Part shown: one piece after another, positions 17,836 to 27,680 of the stretch
Layout: every line of letters starts with the position of its first letter
Numbering within the stretch: position 1 is the first letter of the stretch
From: Pseudomonas sp. ATCC 13867
GTDB taxonomy: Bacteria; Pseudomonadota; Gammaproteobacteria; Pseudomonadales; Pseudomonadaceae
Assembly (NCBI RefSeq): GCF_000349845.1
Contig: NC_020829.1
Span: forward strand, 2,425,001-2,489,000
Length of the DNA: 64,000 bases
Direction: 5' to 3'
Program-made: the position numbers and the translations under genes
The notes under the pieces: model-generated
Database searches by the model: none
The model's input: only the letters and a program-made list of their open reading frames with translations
What the model was told of the DNA's origin: nothing

Positions 17836-17986
17836 GCAACCTGTTCGCGCGTCGGGTTATACCTTGGTCTCATCCGTCCGTCGGCATACTCGGCGGAGCG
17901 CTTCGCCCTGGTCCCGAAATGCCCCGTGAATGCTTGGGACCAAGCGTATTCGGGTGCTTGCGAAAGAGTGGTTGCACCTGGTTGCA
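17836..17986. promoter_or_regulatory. putA control region with three GTTGCA PutA-operator motifs
   Basis: GTTGCA occurs at 17971-17976 and 17981-17986 (direct repeats 10 bp apart, both followed by CCT) and in reverse at 17836-17841 (within AAGGTGCAACC). GTTGCA is the established core operator of the ribbon-helix-helix domain of enterobacterial PutA. The 441-bp region 17615-18055 holds no gene and is best read as the putA promoter. Confidence 0.65.
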
Positions 17987-18055
17987 CCTTTGTGGGCGGC
18001 GGTTTAACCTTGCGCCGTTTTGCCACGCTCCACTTTTTTAACAATAGGACGACTC

Positions 18056-21000
18056 ATGGCCACCACGACCCTCGGCGTGAAGCTCGACGACGCTACCCGC
18101 GAACGTCTGAAGCACGCAGCCCAGCAACTCGACCGCACTCCACACTGGCTGATCAAGCAAGCGATCTTCACGTACCTGGAACAGGTCGAGGGTGGGCTGA
18201 CTCCCGCCGAGCATTCCGGTCTGGCCGCCGCCGCTGGCGAAGAGTCCCTGGACTCGCTGAGCGAGCAGGGCCTGCAGGTCTTCCTCGATTTCGCCGAAAG
18301 CATCCTGCCGCAGTCCGTGCTGCGTGCCGCCATTACCGCCGCCTATCGCCGCCCGGAAACCGAGGCGTTGCCGATGCTGCTGGACCTGGCGCGTCTGCCC
18401 AAGGAACAGGCCGACGCCGCCAACAAGATGGCCCTGGGCATTGCCGAGAAACTGCGCAACCAGAAGAACGCCGGCGGCCGCCAGGGCCTGGTGCAGGGCC
18501 TGCTGCAGGAGTTCTCCCTGTCGTCCCAGGAAGGCGTGGCGCTGATGTGCCTGGCCGAAGCGCTGCTGCGCATCCCGGACAAGGCCACCCGTGACGCGCT
18601 GATCCGCGACAAGATCAGCAACGGCAACTGGAGCCAGCACCTGGGCCAGAGCCCGTCGATGTTCGTCAACGCGGCCTCCTGGGGCCTGCTGATCACCGGC
18701 AAGCTGGTTTCGACCCACACCGAGGCCGGCATGTCCTCGTCGCTCAACCGCATCATCGGCAAGTCCGGCGAGCCGCTGATCCGCAAGGGCGTGGACATGG
18801 CCATGCGCCTGATGGGCGAGCAGTTCGTCACCGGCGAGACCATCGCCGAGGCCCTGGCCAATGCGGCCAACATGGAATCCCGCGGCTTCCGCTACTCCTA
18901 CGACATGCTCGGCGAAGCCGCGCTGACCGAAGACGACGCCCGTCACTACCTGGCGTCCTACGAACAGGCCATTCATGCCATCGGCAAGGCATCCCACGGC
19001 CGTGGCATCTACGAAGGCCCGGGCATCTCGATCAAGCTCTCCGCGCTGCACCCGCGCTACAGCCGCGCGCAGTACGACCGCGTGATGGACGAGCTGTACC
19101 CGACCGTGCTCGGCCTGGTGAAGATGGCCCGCGACTACGACATCGGCATCAACATCGACGCCGAGGAAGCCGACCGCCTGGAAATCTCCCTCGACCTGCT
19201 GGAGCGCCTGTGCTTCGAGCCGAGCCTCGCCGGCTGGAATGGCATCGGCTTCGTCATCCAGGCCTACCAGAAGCGCTGCCCGTACGTGATCGACTACGTC
19301 ATCGACCTGGCCAAGCGCAGCCGCCACCGCCTGATGATCCGCCTGGTGAAGGGCGCCTACTGGGACAGCGAAATCAAGCTGGCCCAGGTCAACGGCCTGG
19401 AAGGCTACCCGGTCTACACCCGCAAGCCTTACACCGACGTGTCCTATCTGGCCTGTGCGCGCAAGCTGCTGTCCGTGCCGGAAGCCATCTACCCGCAGTT
19501 CGCCACCCACAACGCGCACTCGCTGTCGGCCATCTACCAGCTGGCCGGGCAGAACTACTATCCCGGCCAGTATGAGTTCCAGTGCCTGCACGGCATGGGC
19601 GAGCCGCTCTACGAGCAGGTGGTGGGCAAGGTCGCCGACGGCAAGTTCAACCGTCCGTGCCGCATCTACGCCCCGGTGGGCAGCCATGAAACCCTGCTGG
19701 CGTACCTGGTGCGCCGCCTGCTGGAAAACGGCGCCAACACCTCCTTCGTCAACCGTATCGCCGACCACAGCATCTCGCTCAAGGACCTGGTGCTGGACCC
19801 GGTGCTGCAGGTCGAGCAGATGGCCGCGCAGGAAGGCACCCTGGGCCTGCCGCACCCGCGCATCGCGCTGCCGCGCGGGCTGTATGGCGAGTCGCGGCTG
19901 AACTCCGCCGGCATCGACCTGGCCAACGAACACCGCCTGGGTTCGCTGTCCTCGGCGCTGCTGTCGAGCACCAACACCGTCTACATCGCTGAGCCGATGC
20001 TGGGCCTGGCCGATGCCGCTCCGGGCGAGCCGCAGCCGGTACGCAACCCGGCCGACCTGCGTGACGTGGTCGGTCACGTGCGTGAAGCCAGCGAAGCCGA
20101 CGTGAACAATGCCATCCTCGGCGCGCTGTCCAGCGCGCAGATCTGGCAGTCCACCCAGCCGGCCGAGCGCGGCGCCATCCTGCAGCGCGCCGCCGACCTG
20201 ATGGAAGCCGAAATCCAGTCGCTGATGGGCGTACTGGTGCGCGAATCGGGCAAGACCTTCGCCAACGCCATCGCCGAAGTGCGCGAGGCCGTGGACTTCC
20301 TGCGCTACTACGGCGCCCAGGCCAGTACCCACTTCGCGAACGATAGCCACCGCCCGCTGGGCCCGGTGGTCTGCATCAGCCCGTGGAACTTCCCGCTGGC
20401 GATCTTCAGCGGCCAGGTGGCCGCCGCCCTGGCCGCCGGTAACACCGTGCTGGCCAAGCCCGCCGAGCAGACTCCGCTGATCGCCGCGCAAGCCGTGCGC
20501 ATCCTGCTGGAAGCCGGTGTGCCCGCTGGCGCCGTGCAGCTGCTGCCGGGCCGTGGCGAAACCGTCGGTGCCCGCCTGGTTGGTGACGAGCGCGTGCGTG
20601 GTGTGATGTTCACCGGCTCCACCGAAGTGGCCGGCATCCTCCAGCGCAACATCGCCGGTCGCCTCGACGCCCAGGGCCGTACCATCCCGCTGATCGCCGA
20701 AACCGGCGGTCTCAACGCGATGATCGTCGACTCCTCGGCACTGGCCGAGCAGGTGGTGGTGGACGTGGTCAACTCCGCCTTCGACAGCGCCGGCCAGCGC
20801 TGCTCCGCGTTGCGCGTGCTGTGCGTGCAGGACGACGTGGCCGACCGCGTGATCGCCATGCTCAAGGGCGCGATGGCCGAGTACCGCGTCGGTGCGCCGG
20901 AGCGCCTGCACACCGACATCGGTCCGGTGATCGACGAGGAAGCCAAGGGCAACATCGACAAGCACATCCAGACCCTGCGCGACAAAGGCCGCAAGGTGTT

Positions 21001-21994
21001 CCAGAGCGCCCGCGTGGACGCCGAGGAAATCAAGCGCGGCACCTTCGTCGTGCCGACCCTGATCGAGCTGGACAGCTTCAGCGAACTCAAGCGCGAAATC
21101 TTCGGCCCGGTGCTGCACGTGGTGCGTTACCAGCGCGCCGAGCTGGGCCAGTTGCTGGAGCAGATCAACGCTTCCGGCTATGGCCTGACCCTGGGCGTGC
21201 ACACCCGCATCGACGAGACCATCGCCCAGGTAGTGGAGAGCGCCCACGTCGGCAACCTCTATGTGAACCGCAACGTGGTCGGCGCCGTGGTCGGCGTGCA
21301 GCCCTTCGGTGGCGAGGGCCTGTCCGGCACCGGTCCGAAGGCCGGCGGTCCGCTGTACCTGTACCGACTGCTCTCGACCCGCCCGCAGGACGCGGTGGCC
21401 AGGCAACTGCAGGGGGACGGCGCGCAAGCGGTGACCCGTCCGGCCGAGGCGAGCAAGGCGGTGGATGCGCTGACCCAGTGGGCCGGCCAGAACGAGCCGG
21501 CGCTGGCCGCGCTGATCGCCGGGTACGCCGAGCTGTCGCAGAGCTACACCGTGCAGGTGCTGACCGGCCCGACCGGCGAGCGCAACACCTACAGCCTGCT
21601 GCCGCGCGAACACGTGCTGTGCCTGGCCGAGGAACGCGCCGACCTGCTGGCGCAGTTGGCCGCCGTACTGTCCGTGGGCAGCCGCGCGCTGGTCCTGCAG
21701 GCGCAGAGCGAACTGGTTACCAGCCTGCCGAAGGAGGTGCAGAAGCGCATCGACCTGATCGCCGACTGGGCCGCCACCGACAGCGCCTTCGACGCCATCC
21801 TGCATCACGGCGATTCCGACCAGTTGCGTGCGGTGTGCGAGCAGGCATCCCAGCGCAAGGGCGCCATCGTCGGAGTCACCGGGTTGAACCGCGGGGAAAC
21901 CGACATCCCCCTGGAGCGCCTGCTGATCGAGCGCGCCCTGAGCGTCAACACCGCCGCCGCCGGCGGCAACGCCAGCCTGATGACCATCGGCTGA
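18056..21994 (+). CDS. putA: trifunctional proline utilisation protein PutA
   Basis: The 1312-residue protein has an N-terminal ribbon-helix-helix DNA-binding domain (TTTLGVKLDDATRERLKHAAQQ, residues 2-45) and a proline dehydrogenase barrel (~240-570, with FAD-site motifs such as IRLVKGAYWDSEIK and FATHNAHSL). The P5C dehydrogenase domain (~620-1070) has Glu in ETGGLNAM and Cys in GQRCSALR. A C-terminal ALDH-superfamily-like region follows. It oxidises proline to glutamate with substrate channelling and represses its own gene when not membrane-bound. The ATG at 18056 starts the RHH domain. GTTGCA sites upstream support autoregulation. No putP transporter is adjacent here. Confidence 0.97.
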   Translation: MATTTLGVKLDDATRERLKHAAQQLDRTPHWLIKQAIFTYLEQVEGGLTPAEHSGLAAAAGEESLDSLSEQGLQVFLDFAESILPQSVLRAAITAAYRRPETEALPMLLDLARLPKEQADAANKMALGIAEKLRNQKNAGGRQGLVQGLLQEFSLSSQEGVALMCLAEALLRIPDKATRDALIRDKISNGNWSQHLGQSPSMFVNAASWGLLITGKLVSTHTEAGMSSSLNRIIGKSGEPLIRKGVDMAMRLMGEQFVTGETIAEALANAANMESRGFRYSYDMLGEAALTEDDARHYLASYEQAIHAIGKASHGRGIYEGPGISIKLSALHPRYSRAQYDRVMDELYPTVLGLVKMARDYDIGINIDAEEADRLEISLDLLERLCFEPSLAGWNGIGFVIQAYQKRCPYVIDYVIDLAKRSRHRLMIRLVKGAYWDSEIKLAQVNGLEGYPVYTRKPYTDVSYLACARKLLSVPEAIYPQFATHNAHSLSAIYQLAGQNYYPGQYEFQCLHGMGEPLYEQVVGKVADGKFNRPCRIYAPVGSHETLLAYLVRRLLENGANTSFVNRIADHSISLKDLVLDPVLQVEQMAAQEGTLGLPHPRIALPRGLYGESRLNSAGIDLANEHRLGSLSSALLSSTNTVYIAEPMLGLADAAPGEPQPVRNPADLRDVVGHVREASEADVNNAILGALSSAQIWQSTQPAERGAILQRAADLMEAEIQSLMGVLVRESGKTFANAIAEVREAVDFLRYYGAQASTHFANDSHRPLGPVVCISPWNFPLAIFSGQVAAALAAGNTVLAKPAEQTPLIAAQAVRILLEAGVPAGAVQLLPGRGETVGARLVGDERVRGVMFTGSTEVAGILQRNIAGRLDAQGRTIPLIAETGGLNAMIVDSSALAEQVVVDVVNSAFDSAGQRCSALRVLCVQDDVADRVIAMLKGAMAEYRVGAPERLHTDIGPVIDEEAKGNIDKHIQTLRDKGRKVFQSARVDAEEIKRGTFVVPTLIELDSFSELKREIFGPVLHVVRYQRAELGQLLEQINASGYGLTLGVHTRIDETIAQVVESAHVGNLYVNRNVVGAVVGVQPFGGEGLSGTGPKAGGPLYLYRLLSTRPQDAVARQLQGDGAQAVTRPAEASKAVDALTQWAGQNEPALAALIAGYAELSQSYTVQVLTGPTGERNTYSLLPREHVLCLAEERADLLAQLAAVLSVGSRALVLQAQSELVTSLPKEVQKRIDLIADWAATDSAFDAILHHGDSDQLRAVCEQASQRKGAIVGVTGLNRGETDIPLERLLIERALSVNTAAAGGNASLMTIG

Positions 21995-22159
21995 CGTCCA
22001 TGCCGGGAGCGCGCCTGTTCGGGGCGTTCCCGGCGAGCCTTTCGGCCGCCGTCCGGCGGCTCCGGCCTGCCAGCCTTCGGGTGGGGCTATCCGCTCCGGG
22101 CGGGCCGTTTCCCTCGCGCTTCCCGCGCATTCCGTTTCGGGCGCCAGGCCCGGCACGAC

Positions 22160-22190
22160 GGCGGAGCTACCCGCTCCGCCGATTTCCTTT
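22160..22190 (+). terminator. possible putA terminator hairpin
   Basis: GGCGGAG (22160-22166) pairs with CTCCGCC (22174-22180), followed by a mildly T-rich stretch. Weak as a rho-independent terminator; it lies 165 bp past the putA stop. The rest of 21995-22236 holds only GC-rich inverted repeats. Confidence 0.3.
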
Positions 22191-22236
22191 CTCGTCCCAG
22201 GTATCTGCTTGACGCATGCGGCCAGAACGGCGTGCA

Positions 22237-22379
22237 GGAGCGGACTCTGTCCGCGATGGGATTCCATATCCGTACGATGGGTGCCGGTCCTGGTTCGCGA
22301 GCAAGCTCGCTCCTACGAAAAGCAGGAACACCCTCGGCTGCGGGACCGGCACCCTGTAGGAGCGAGCGTGCTCGCGAAC
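22237..22379. repeat. cluster of three REP elements
   Basis: A second-family REP (22237-22258, GCGGAC…GTCCGC) is followed by an inverted pair of the main family (22293-22316 reverse, 22356-22379 forward, the latter with GTG in the loop). The cluster lies between the convergent ends of putA and the MFS gene. Confidence 0.88.
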
Positions 22380-22387
22380 CCCCGCCG

Positions 22388-23572
22388 TCAGGCGTGGCGA
22401 ACCCCCGTACGCCGCACCGAGGCCGCCGCCGTCGCCACGAACAACCCCGCCGCCAGCGCCAGCGCCACCGGCACTCCTTGCGGACCGAGGTCCATCAGGC
22501 TGCCGCTGAGCAGCGGGCCGAGCAGGCTGCCGACGCCCCAGAGCATCCCGGCGGCGGCGTTGGCGGTGACCAGGTCGCGGCCCCGGAAGCGCTGGCCGAT
22601 CAGCACCAGGGCCAGGGTGTAGACCCCACCGGCTACCGCGCCGAGCAGCATCAGCGCCGGCCACAGCAGCGAGGTCTGGCCGATCAGCCAGGGCAGGCCG
22701 AGGCCGATCAGCATTGCCGCGACGCCGCAGGCCAGGTGCAGGCTGGGACGGTCGAGGCGGTCGGAGAGCCAGCCCAGCGGCAACTGGCAGATCATGTCTC
22801 CCAGCAGGATCACCGTCGCCATGAACGCGGCGATGCCCACCGCGTAGCCGTGGCTGGAGGCGTAGACCGGGAAGAGCGACAGCACCACGCTGTCGAAGAA
22901 GGAGAAGAACAGCACGCCCATGCACAAGGCCGGCGCCACCCGCAGGAAGCCGGCGAGGGAGAAGCTGCGCGGCCCTTCCACATGCTCGTGGATGCCTTCC
23001 TCGGGCATGGCGAAGGCTACGGTGGCCAGCGCGACCAGGTGGCCGGCGCTGACCAGCAGCACCACCCAGGGCGTCTGCGCGCCGAGCAGCGCCACCAGCG
23101 TCGGGCCGAGTAGCTGGAAAGCGGTGAAGCTGGTGGCGTACAAAGCGACGATGGTGCCGCGATTGTTCTCGCCGCACAGCTCGTTGACCCAGGCCTCGCC
23201 GAGGATGATCGCGATGCCCATGCCGACGCCCAGCGCCAGGCGCGCAGTGGCCAGCAGCCAGAGGGAGTGGCTGCTGAACTCGATGGCCGCGGTGCTCGCG
23301 GCGCACAGCACGAAGCACAGCAGGTACAGGCGGCGCCGGCTCATCAGTTGGCAGAGGCGGTCGATCAGGGCGGCTGCGAGGATCATGCCGGCCGCCGGCA
23401 CCGCCGAGAGGATGCCGATCTGCAACGCGCTGGCGCCGTTGTCCAGCAGGCGCAGCGCCACCAGCGGCAGGGTGGCGCCCAGGCTCAGGCCGACGATGGA
23501 CACGGCGAACAGCAGCACCGCCAGCAGCGGCCTGTTCAAGGAAGACGGATGGAGGGAAGACGGATTGTTCAT
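22388..23572 (-). CDS. MFS transporter, YcaD-like
   Basis: The 394-residue protein has twelve predicted hydrophobic segments and the MFS loop motif variants (LIDRLCQLMSRRRLYLL after TM2, GWLSDRLDRPSLHLA in the second half). It resembles the YcaD group of major-facilitator proteins, whose substrates are unknown. The start at 23572 (MNNPSSLHPSSLNRPLLAVLLF) is preceded by AGGTTTCC-type sequence, and an upstream in-frame ATG at 23638 is less likely. No catabolic partner is adjacent. Confidence 0.88.
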   Translation of the reverse strand: MNNPSSLHPSSLNRPLLAVLLFAVSIVGLSLGATLPLVALRLLDNGASALQIGILSAVPAAGMILAAALIDRLCQLMSRRRLYLLCFVLCAASTAAIEFSSHSLWLLATARLALGVGMGIAIILGEAWVNELCGENNRGTIVALYATSFTAFQLLGPTLVALLGAQTPWVVLLVSAGHLVALATVAFAMPEEGIHEHVEGPRSFSLAGFLRVAPALCMGVLFFSFFDSVVLSLFPVYASSHGYAVGIAAFMATVILLGDMICQLPLGWLSDRLDRPSLHLACGVAAMLIGLGLPWLIGQTSLLWPALMLLGAVAGGVYTLALVLIGQRFRGRDLVTANAAAGMLWGVGSLLGPLLSGSLMDLGPQGVPVALALAAGLFVATAAASVRRTGVRHA

Positions 23573-23697
23573 GGAAACCTTCTCCTGCCCCGGCGCTTGA
23601 GCGTTGGGGACAGCACATGCGAGCGAACCCGCCGGCATTTACCGGTGGGCGGAATCGGAATGCGGAATGACCGGCGCGCGTGCGGCCGGCATCCGGC

Positions 23698-23838
23698 TCA
23701 GCAGCCGGTGGGCGGGGAGAAGGTGAAGGCGAACAGCACGCTGCGACGACGGCGCAGCGCGGTATCGATTTTGCGCACGCGCGGGGGCTCTCGCAGCAGG
23801 GCGAAGCTCGGGTCGGCGAAGCGGTAGAACGGGGTCAT
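23698..23838 (-). CDS. possible 46-residue protein, unknown
   Basis: A short open frame (MTPFYRFADPSFALLREPPR…) has codon choices similar to real genes, is rich in Arg and ends TFSPPTGC. It lies in the 470-bp gap upstream of the MFS gene on the same strand. No clear ribosome-binding site is seen, so it may be chance. I do not recognise it. Confidence 0.3.
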   Translation of the reverse strand: MTPFYRFADPSFALLREPPRVRKIDTALRRRRSVLFAFTFSPPTGC

Positions 23839-23955
23839 GGTGCGGGTACAGCGGAATGTCGGAAACCGCGCACTCTAGTGAGTGCGCTGCGGGGCGTCAA
23901 TCTCGGCCGGCCGCGCGGTATCGCGTTGAACGCCGGCATGGCTGGCGTCGATCGG

Positions 23956-24025
23956 GTTCGCGAGCACGCTCGCTCCTACGCAGAGTGCGCGTGCTCTACC
24001 TGTAGGAGCGAGCTTGCTCGCGAAC
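23956..24025. repeat. inverted REP pair
   Basis: 23956-23979 (reverse, loop CAC) and 24002-24025 (forward) form a BIME-like pair immediately downstream of the amidohydrolase gene. Apart from these and the doubtful small ORF, the 470-bp gap 23573-24042 shows nothing. Confidence 0.88.
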
Positions 24026-24042
24026 CATCGAACACGCCGAAA

Positions 24043-25836
24043 CTACCGGTTGAATGCTGGCGCTCCCGCCGAAACCTCCTGCGGCCGGCTCAGTACGTCG
24101 CGCCCCGGCAGGAATCGCCCGAAACCGCGCTCCTTGCCCAGCGCCTCCGGGAAGCCGCTCCCGCGCCGATACGCCACGCGCCCATTGATCAACGTGGCCT
24201 CCACCGCGTCGTCGTTGCGCTTCACCAGGCGCGTCAGGCCGAGCACTTCCATCGGCGCCTCGCTGACCTCATCCAGTGCGGCGGTCAGGCCTTGCGGGTT
24301 GATCACCGCCAGGTCGGCGCGGTCGCCCACGCGGATGTAACCGGCATCGATCCCGGTGAAGTCCGCCAGCTCGCCGGTCAGCCGGTGCACGGCGCGGCCG
24401 GTGTCCATGAAGCCGGCGCCGGCCAGCTCGGCATCGCGCACGTACTTCAGGAAGCGCAGCGGGAAGTTGTACTGCGCATGGGACGCCAGGTGCGCGCCGG
24501 AGTCGGCGAAGCCTGGCTGGGTCCAGGGGCTGGCCAGCAGCTTGGCCATGATCTCCGGACGGTGGTTGCCGTAGCAGGTGGTCCATTTCAGCGCATTGCG
24601 ATACTGGCCGGCCAGCTCGAAGAAGGCGTCCACCGGGTCCAGCCCGCGCTCGCGGCCGATGTCCTCGAAATTGCGCCCGATGAGGCTTGCGTCCGGGCAC
24701 TCGCGCACCCAGCAGTCGGACAGCTTGCGATGCCACAGGCCGATACTGAGGGTGGCCTTGATGTCCTTCTTGAAGCGCTCGCGGAAGGCCGGGTCCTGGA
24801 TGCGCGTGTAGAGCTCGTCCGGGTCCTTGATGTCGCGCAGCACCTCACCGGCGCCGAACTCCTCGAAGCCGTTCATGTTCAGCCCCTCGATGCGCACCAC
24901 GAAGGGCGCGGGCAGGGTCTGCCAGCGGTAGCGGCCGCGCAGCAGGCGGTTGGCGACCCAGCCGGAGGCGCGGGTGACGCGGTGCATGAAGGGCTGGGAC
25001 TTGAGGTCCAACGCGGTGAGCATCGAGCACTTCAACGGGCGGCGGAACCAGCCGTGGGCCTGGTAGAGGAAGGCGAACACGTTGATCTTGGTGACCGCGT
25101 TGGGCGCGCCCTGCATCAGCGCGTTGCGCCGGCGCAGCACGGCGAACAGGCGGGAGAACTCCTTCCAGCTGGCAAAGGTGGACGGCAGCGGGCTGGACCA
25201 GGCGCGGTCGCCGTCCATCTTGTCCAGGCGCGTGGTCATCACCGAGAGGCCGAAGCAGCCGGCGTCCAGCGCCTGCTCCAGCAGTTCCTCCATGCGCGAA
25301 AGCTCGGCCTCGGTGGGCTTGGCGCCGCTGATGGCGCGCTCCAGGCCCATCACCGTGACGCGCAGCTCGGAGTGCCCGAGGAAGGAGCACAGGTTCGGTC
25401 CCAGCGGCTGCCGGTCGTAGAAGGCGCGGTAGCCCTTGGCGTCCTTCCAGGTGCGCTTGTCGCGCAGGATCGGCAGCACCTGCTCGCGCGGCACGGCCTC
25501 GACGCGGGTGAACAGGTCGGAGCAGTCCTCGGCCTCGCCCAGCACCATGCTGATCGAGCAGGAACCGACCGACACCGTGGTCACCCCGTGGCGTACCGAT
25601 TCCTTCAGCGCCGGCGCGGCGATGGCCTCGGCGTCGTAGTGCGAGTGGATTTCCAGGAAGCCGGGGGTGACCCACTTGCCGGTGGCGTCGATCACTTCCG
25701 CGCAGCCGTCTTCGTCCAGCGGGCTGACGCTCAGGGTGTCGATGCGACCGTCCTTGACGCCGACATGGCGCAGGCTGCCGGGGGCATCGCTGCCGTCGAA
25801 GTACAGGCCGTTCTTGATGATGATGTCGTAGCTCAC
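24043..25836 (-). CDS. amidohydrolase, N-acyl-D-amino-acid deacylase family
   Basis: The 597-residue metal-dependent hydrolase (COG3653-like) has the metal-binding EIHSHYDAEA (~residue 65), a distal active-site Asp in FADSGAHLASH, and the C-terminal GDRADLAVINP common to D-aminoacylases/dihydroorotase-like enzymes. It probably hydrolyses an N-acyl or cyclic amide. The start is GTG at 25836 (VSYDIIIKNGLYFDGSD), supported by the GGAGCC site and by a GTGA overlap with the TauE stop. It is the last gene of a three-gene coupled operon with two transporters. Confidence 0.88.
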   Translation of the reverse strand: MSYDIIIKNGLYFDGSDAPGSLRHVGVKDGRIDTLSVSPLDEDGCAEVIDATGKWVTPGFLEIHSHYDAEAIAAPALKESVRHGVTTVSVGSCSISMVLGEAEDCSDLFTRVEAVPREQVLPILRDKRTWKDAKGYRAFYDRQPLGPNLCSFLGHSELRVTVMGLERAISGAKPTEAELSRMEELLEQALDAGCFGLSVMTTRLDKMDGDRAWSSPLPSTFASWKEFSRLFAVLRRRNALMQGAPNAVTKINVFAFLYQAHGWFRRPLKCSMLTALDLKSQPFMHRVTRASGWVANRLLRGRYRWQTLPAPFVVRIEGLNMNGFEEFGAGEVLRDIKDPDELYTRIQDPAFRERFKKDIKATLSIGLWHRKLSDCWVRECPDASLIGRNFEDIGRERGLDPVDAFFELAGQYRNALKWTTCYGNHRPEIMAKLLASPWTQPGFADSGAHLASHAQYNFPLRFLKYVRDAELAGAGFMDTGRAVHRLTGELADFTGIDAGYIRVGDRADLAVINPQGLTAALDEVSEAPMEVLGLTRLVKRNDDAVEATLINGRVAYRRGSGFPEALGKERGFGRFLPGRDVLSRPQEVSAGAPAFNR

Positions 25837-26576
25837 AGGAGGCTCCAGGGCGACAGCAGCAGGACGCCGCTGACCAGCAGCAGGCAGTGGATGGCGAGAC
25901 GGAAGTGGCGCTCCTCGAAACGGTGGTGCAGGCGCTCGCCCAGCCACACGCCGAGCAGCAGCAGGGGCGCGTAGGCCAGTATCTGGGGCAGCGCCGGGCG
26001 CAGGCGGCCGTCGAGGAGGAAGGCCAGGGTCAGCAGGCCGTTGAGGGTGAACCAGACGCACACCAGGGTGGCGCGCAGCCGCGTCTTGTCCAGCGGGCGG
26101 GTGGCCAGGGCGTAGACCAGCAGCGGGCCGCCCGAGGCGAACAGACCATGACAGAGGCCTGCCGCGCCGGTGGCCAGGCGCACTACCCAGTTGGGTGCAT
26201 GCCCGCGCTCCGGAGCGCTGGCGCGCAGGCGCCACAGTTCGCGGACGGCGAACCAGAGGATCAGCGCGCCGAGGCCGCGCTTGAGTGGCTGCGGGTCCAG
26301 ATGCGGCAGCATCAGGTAGCCGATCAGCATGCCGACCAGCATCCCCGGCAGCACGGTGTGCAGCAGCAGGCCCATGTCGATCAGCCGCCGATGCCGCCAG
26401 CACAGGTAGCCGGTCATGCCGATGTTCAGCGGCACGAGGATCGGCAGCAGCGTCTCGATGGGCATCAGCAGCGCGCCGAGGGACAGGGCGATCACCACGC
26501 TGCCGAAGCCGGTGATGGCTTCCAGGGTGTAGGCCAGCAGGATGAAGCCACCGAGAGCGATGGCGGGCGCGTTCAT
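25833..26576 (-). CDS. TauE/SafE-family membrane transporter
   Basis: The 247-residue protein has about seven to eight membrane segments and the family's N-terminal AYTLEAITGFGSVVIALSLGALL plus the second-half repeat GAAGLCHGLFASGGPLLVYAL. Such proteins move sulfonates, sulfite or organic anions. Four-base overlaps on both sides (ATGA with the symporter gene, GTGA with the amidohydrolase) show tight translational coupling. It may export a product of the amidohydrolase; this is inference. Confidence 0.87.
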   Translation of the reverse strand: MNAPAIALGGFILLAYTLEAITGFGSVVIALSLGALLMPIETLLPILVPLNIGMTGYLCWRHRRLIDMGLLLHTVLPGMLVGMLIGYLMLPHLDPQPLKRGLGALILWFAVRELWRLRASAPERGHAPNWVVRLATGAAGLCHGLFASGGPLLVYALATRPLDKTRLRATLVCVWFTLNGLLTLAFLLDGRLRPALPQILAYAPLLLLGVWLGERLHHRFEERHFRLAIHCLLLVSGVLLLSPWSLL

Positions 26577-27499
26577 CGATGGCCCTCGGCGGCAGCCCTG
26601 AAGGCCGCACCGCGTGGCTCGCGGCGCGCCCACCATTGCGCCAGCAGCAGCCCGGAGAACAGCTGCCAGCAGCCCCAGAAGGCGGCGATCAGCAGCATGC
26701 CGCCGGCCTGCGGGAAGAAGGTGAGGATCAGCGCCATGCCCAGCGCCGAGTTGTGGATGCCGCTTTCCAGGGTAACGGCGCGCACGTCGGCGTCCGGCAG
26801 CCGCCACAGGCGCGCGCAGACATAGCCCAGCAGCAGCGCGGTGCCGTTGAGCAGCAGCACCAGCCAGAAGAACAGGTGGAAGTAGGCGATGAACTGCTGG
26901 AAGTTCTTCGCGAAGGCCACGCCGACGAAGCCCAGCATCACCAGCAGCGACAACTGCCGCAGCGGTTTTTCCAGGAGCCGCGCCAGTTGCGGTTTCTGCC
27001 GGCCCAGGGCCATGCCGGCGAGCATCGGCAGGATCAGTACCAGCAGCACCACGCCGGCCAGTTCCAGCGGGTCGATGTGGATCTGCGTGAGGCGGTCGCG
27101 GGTGGCCGGATTGAGGCCGGCATAAAGGGCGAAGTTCAGCGGCGTGAAGATACCCGCGCTGAGCCCGGACACGGCGGTGACGCTGGCCGACACCGCGACG
27201 TTGCCGCGCGCCATCCAGGTCATGATGTTGGAGAAGGTGCCGCTGGGGCAGGTGGCGACCAGGATCATCCCCAGCGCCAGTTCCGGGTCGATCGGCAGGA
27301 AGAGCGTCAGCAGGCAGGTGACGGCGGGCAGCAGCAGGAACTGCACTAGCATGCCGATGGCCGGTGCCTTGGGCTGGCGGAGGATGCGGGTGAAGTCGTC
27401 GCGGCGCAGTTCCAGCGATACGCCGAACATCATCAGGGCGATGATGACGTTCAGCGCGATCATCGAACCGCCGGAAAATTCGAGGTTGACGTCAGGCAT
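26573..27499 (-). CDS. bile acid:sodium symporter family protein
   Basis: The 308-residue membrane protein has the SBF-family pattern (LILVATCPSGTFSNIMTWMARGNVAVS in the first half, TLESGIHNSALGMAL in the second). It likely imports an organic anion with Na+. The ATG at 27499 is preceded by ACAGGAGA. It is the first gene of the operon and is divergent from the AraC-type regulator at 27681, which probably controls it. Confidence 0.9.
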   Translation of the reverse strand: MPDVNLEFSGGSMIALNVIIALMMFGVSLELRRDDFTRILRQPKAPAIGMLVQFLLLPAVTCLLTLFLPIDPELALGMILVATCPSGTFSNIMTWMARGNVAVSASVTAVSGLSAGIFTPLNFALYAGLNPATRDRLTQIHIDPLELAGVVLLVLILPMLAGMALGRQKPQLARLLEKPLRQLSLLVMLGFVGVAFAKNFQQFIAYFHLFFWLVLLLNGTALLLGYVCARLWRLPDADVRAVTLESGIHNSALGMALILTFFPQAGGMLLIAAFWGCWQLFSGLLLAQWWARREPRGAAFRAAAEGHR

Positions 27500-27627
27500 C
27501 GCCGGTCTCCTGTCGAAAAGGGACGGGCAACGCGATGGCCGGCGCTCGGGGCGCGGCTCCGTGGTTATCGTGCATGCAAGGTGACTCGTATTTGTATTTA
27601 TCGTTGTAATTGGCAAGCATACGGAAT

Positions 27628-27645
27628 CGTTACCGTCCGGTAACG
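27628..27645. promoter_or_regulatory. 18-bp inverted repeat CGTTACCGTCCGGTAACG
   Basis: Two perfect 8-bp arms (CGTTACCG / CGGTAACG) are separated by TC in the 181-bp gap between the divergent symporter and AraC genes. A candidate operator; no known protein is assigned. Confidence 0.5.
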
Positions 27646-27680
27646 GCTCAATCGAGACTTCGCGCGGTTAATTCGGGACC

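Noticed and set aside
18038..22267. 1409-residue minus-strand frame opposite putA
   Set aside because: A mirror frame produced by the codon bias of putA; rich in His, Gln and Gly, with no family resemblance.
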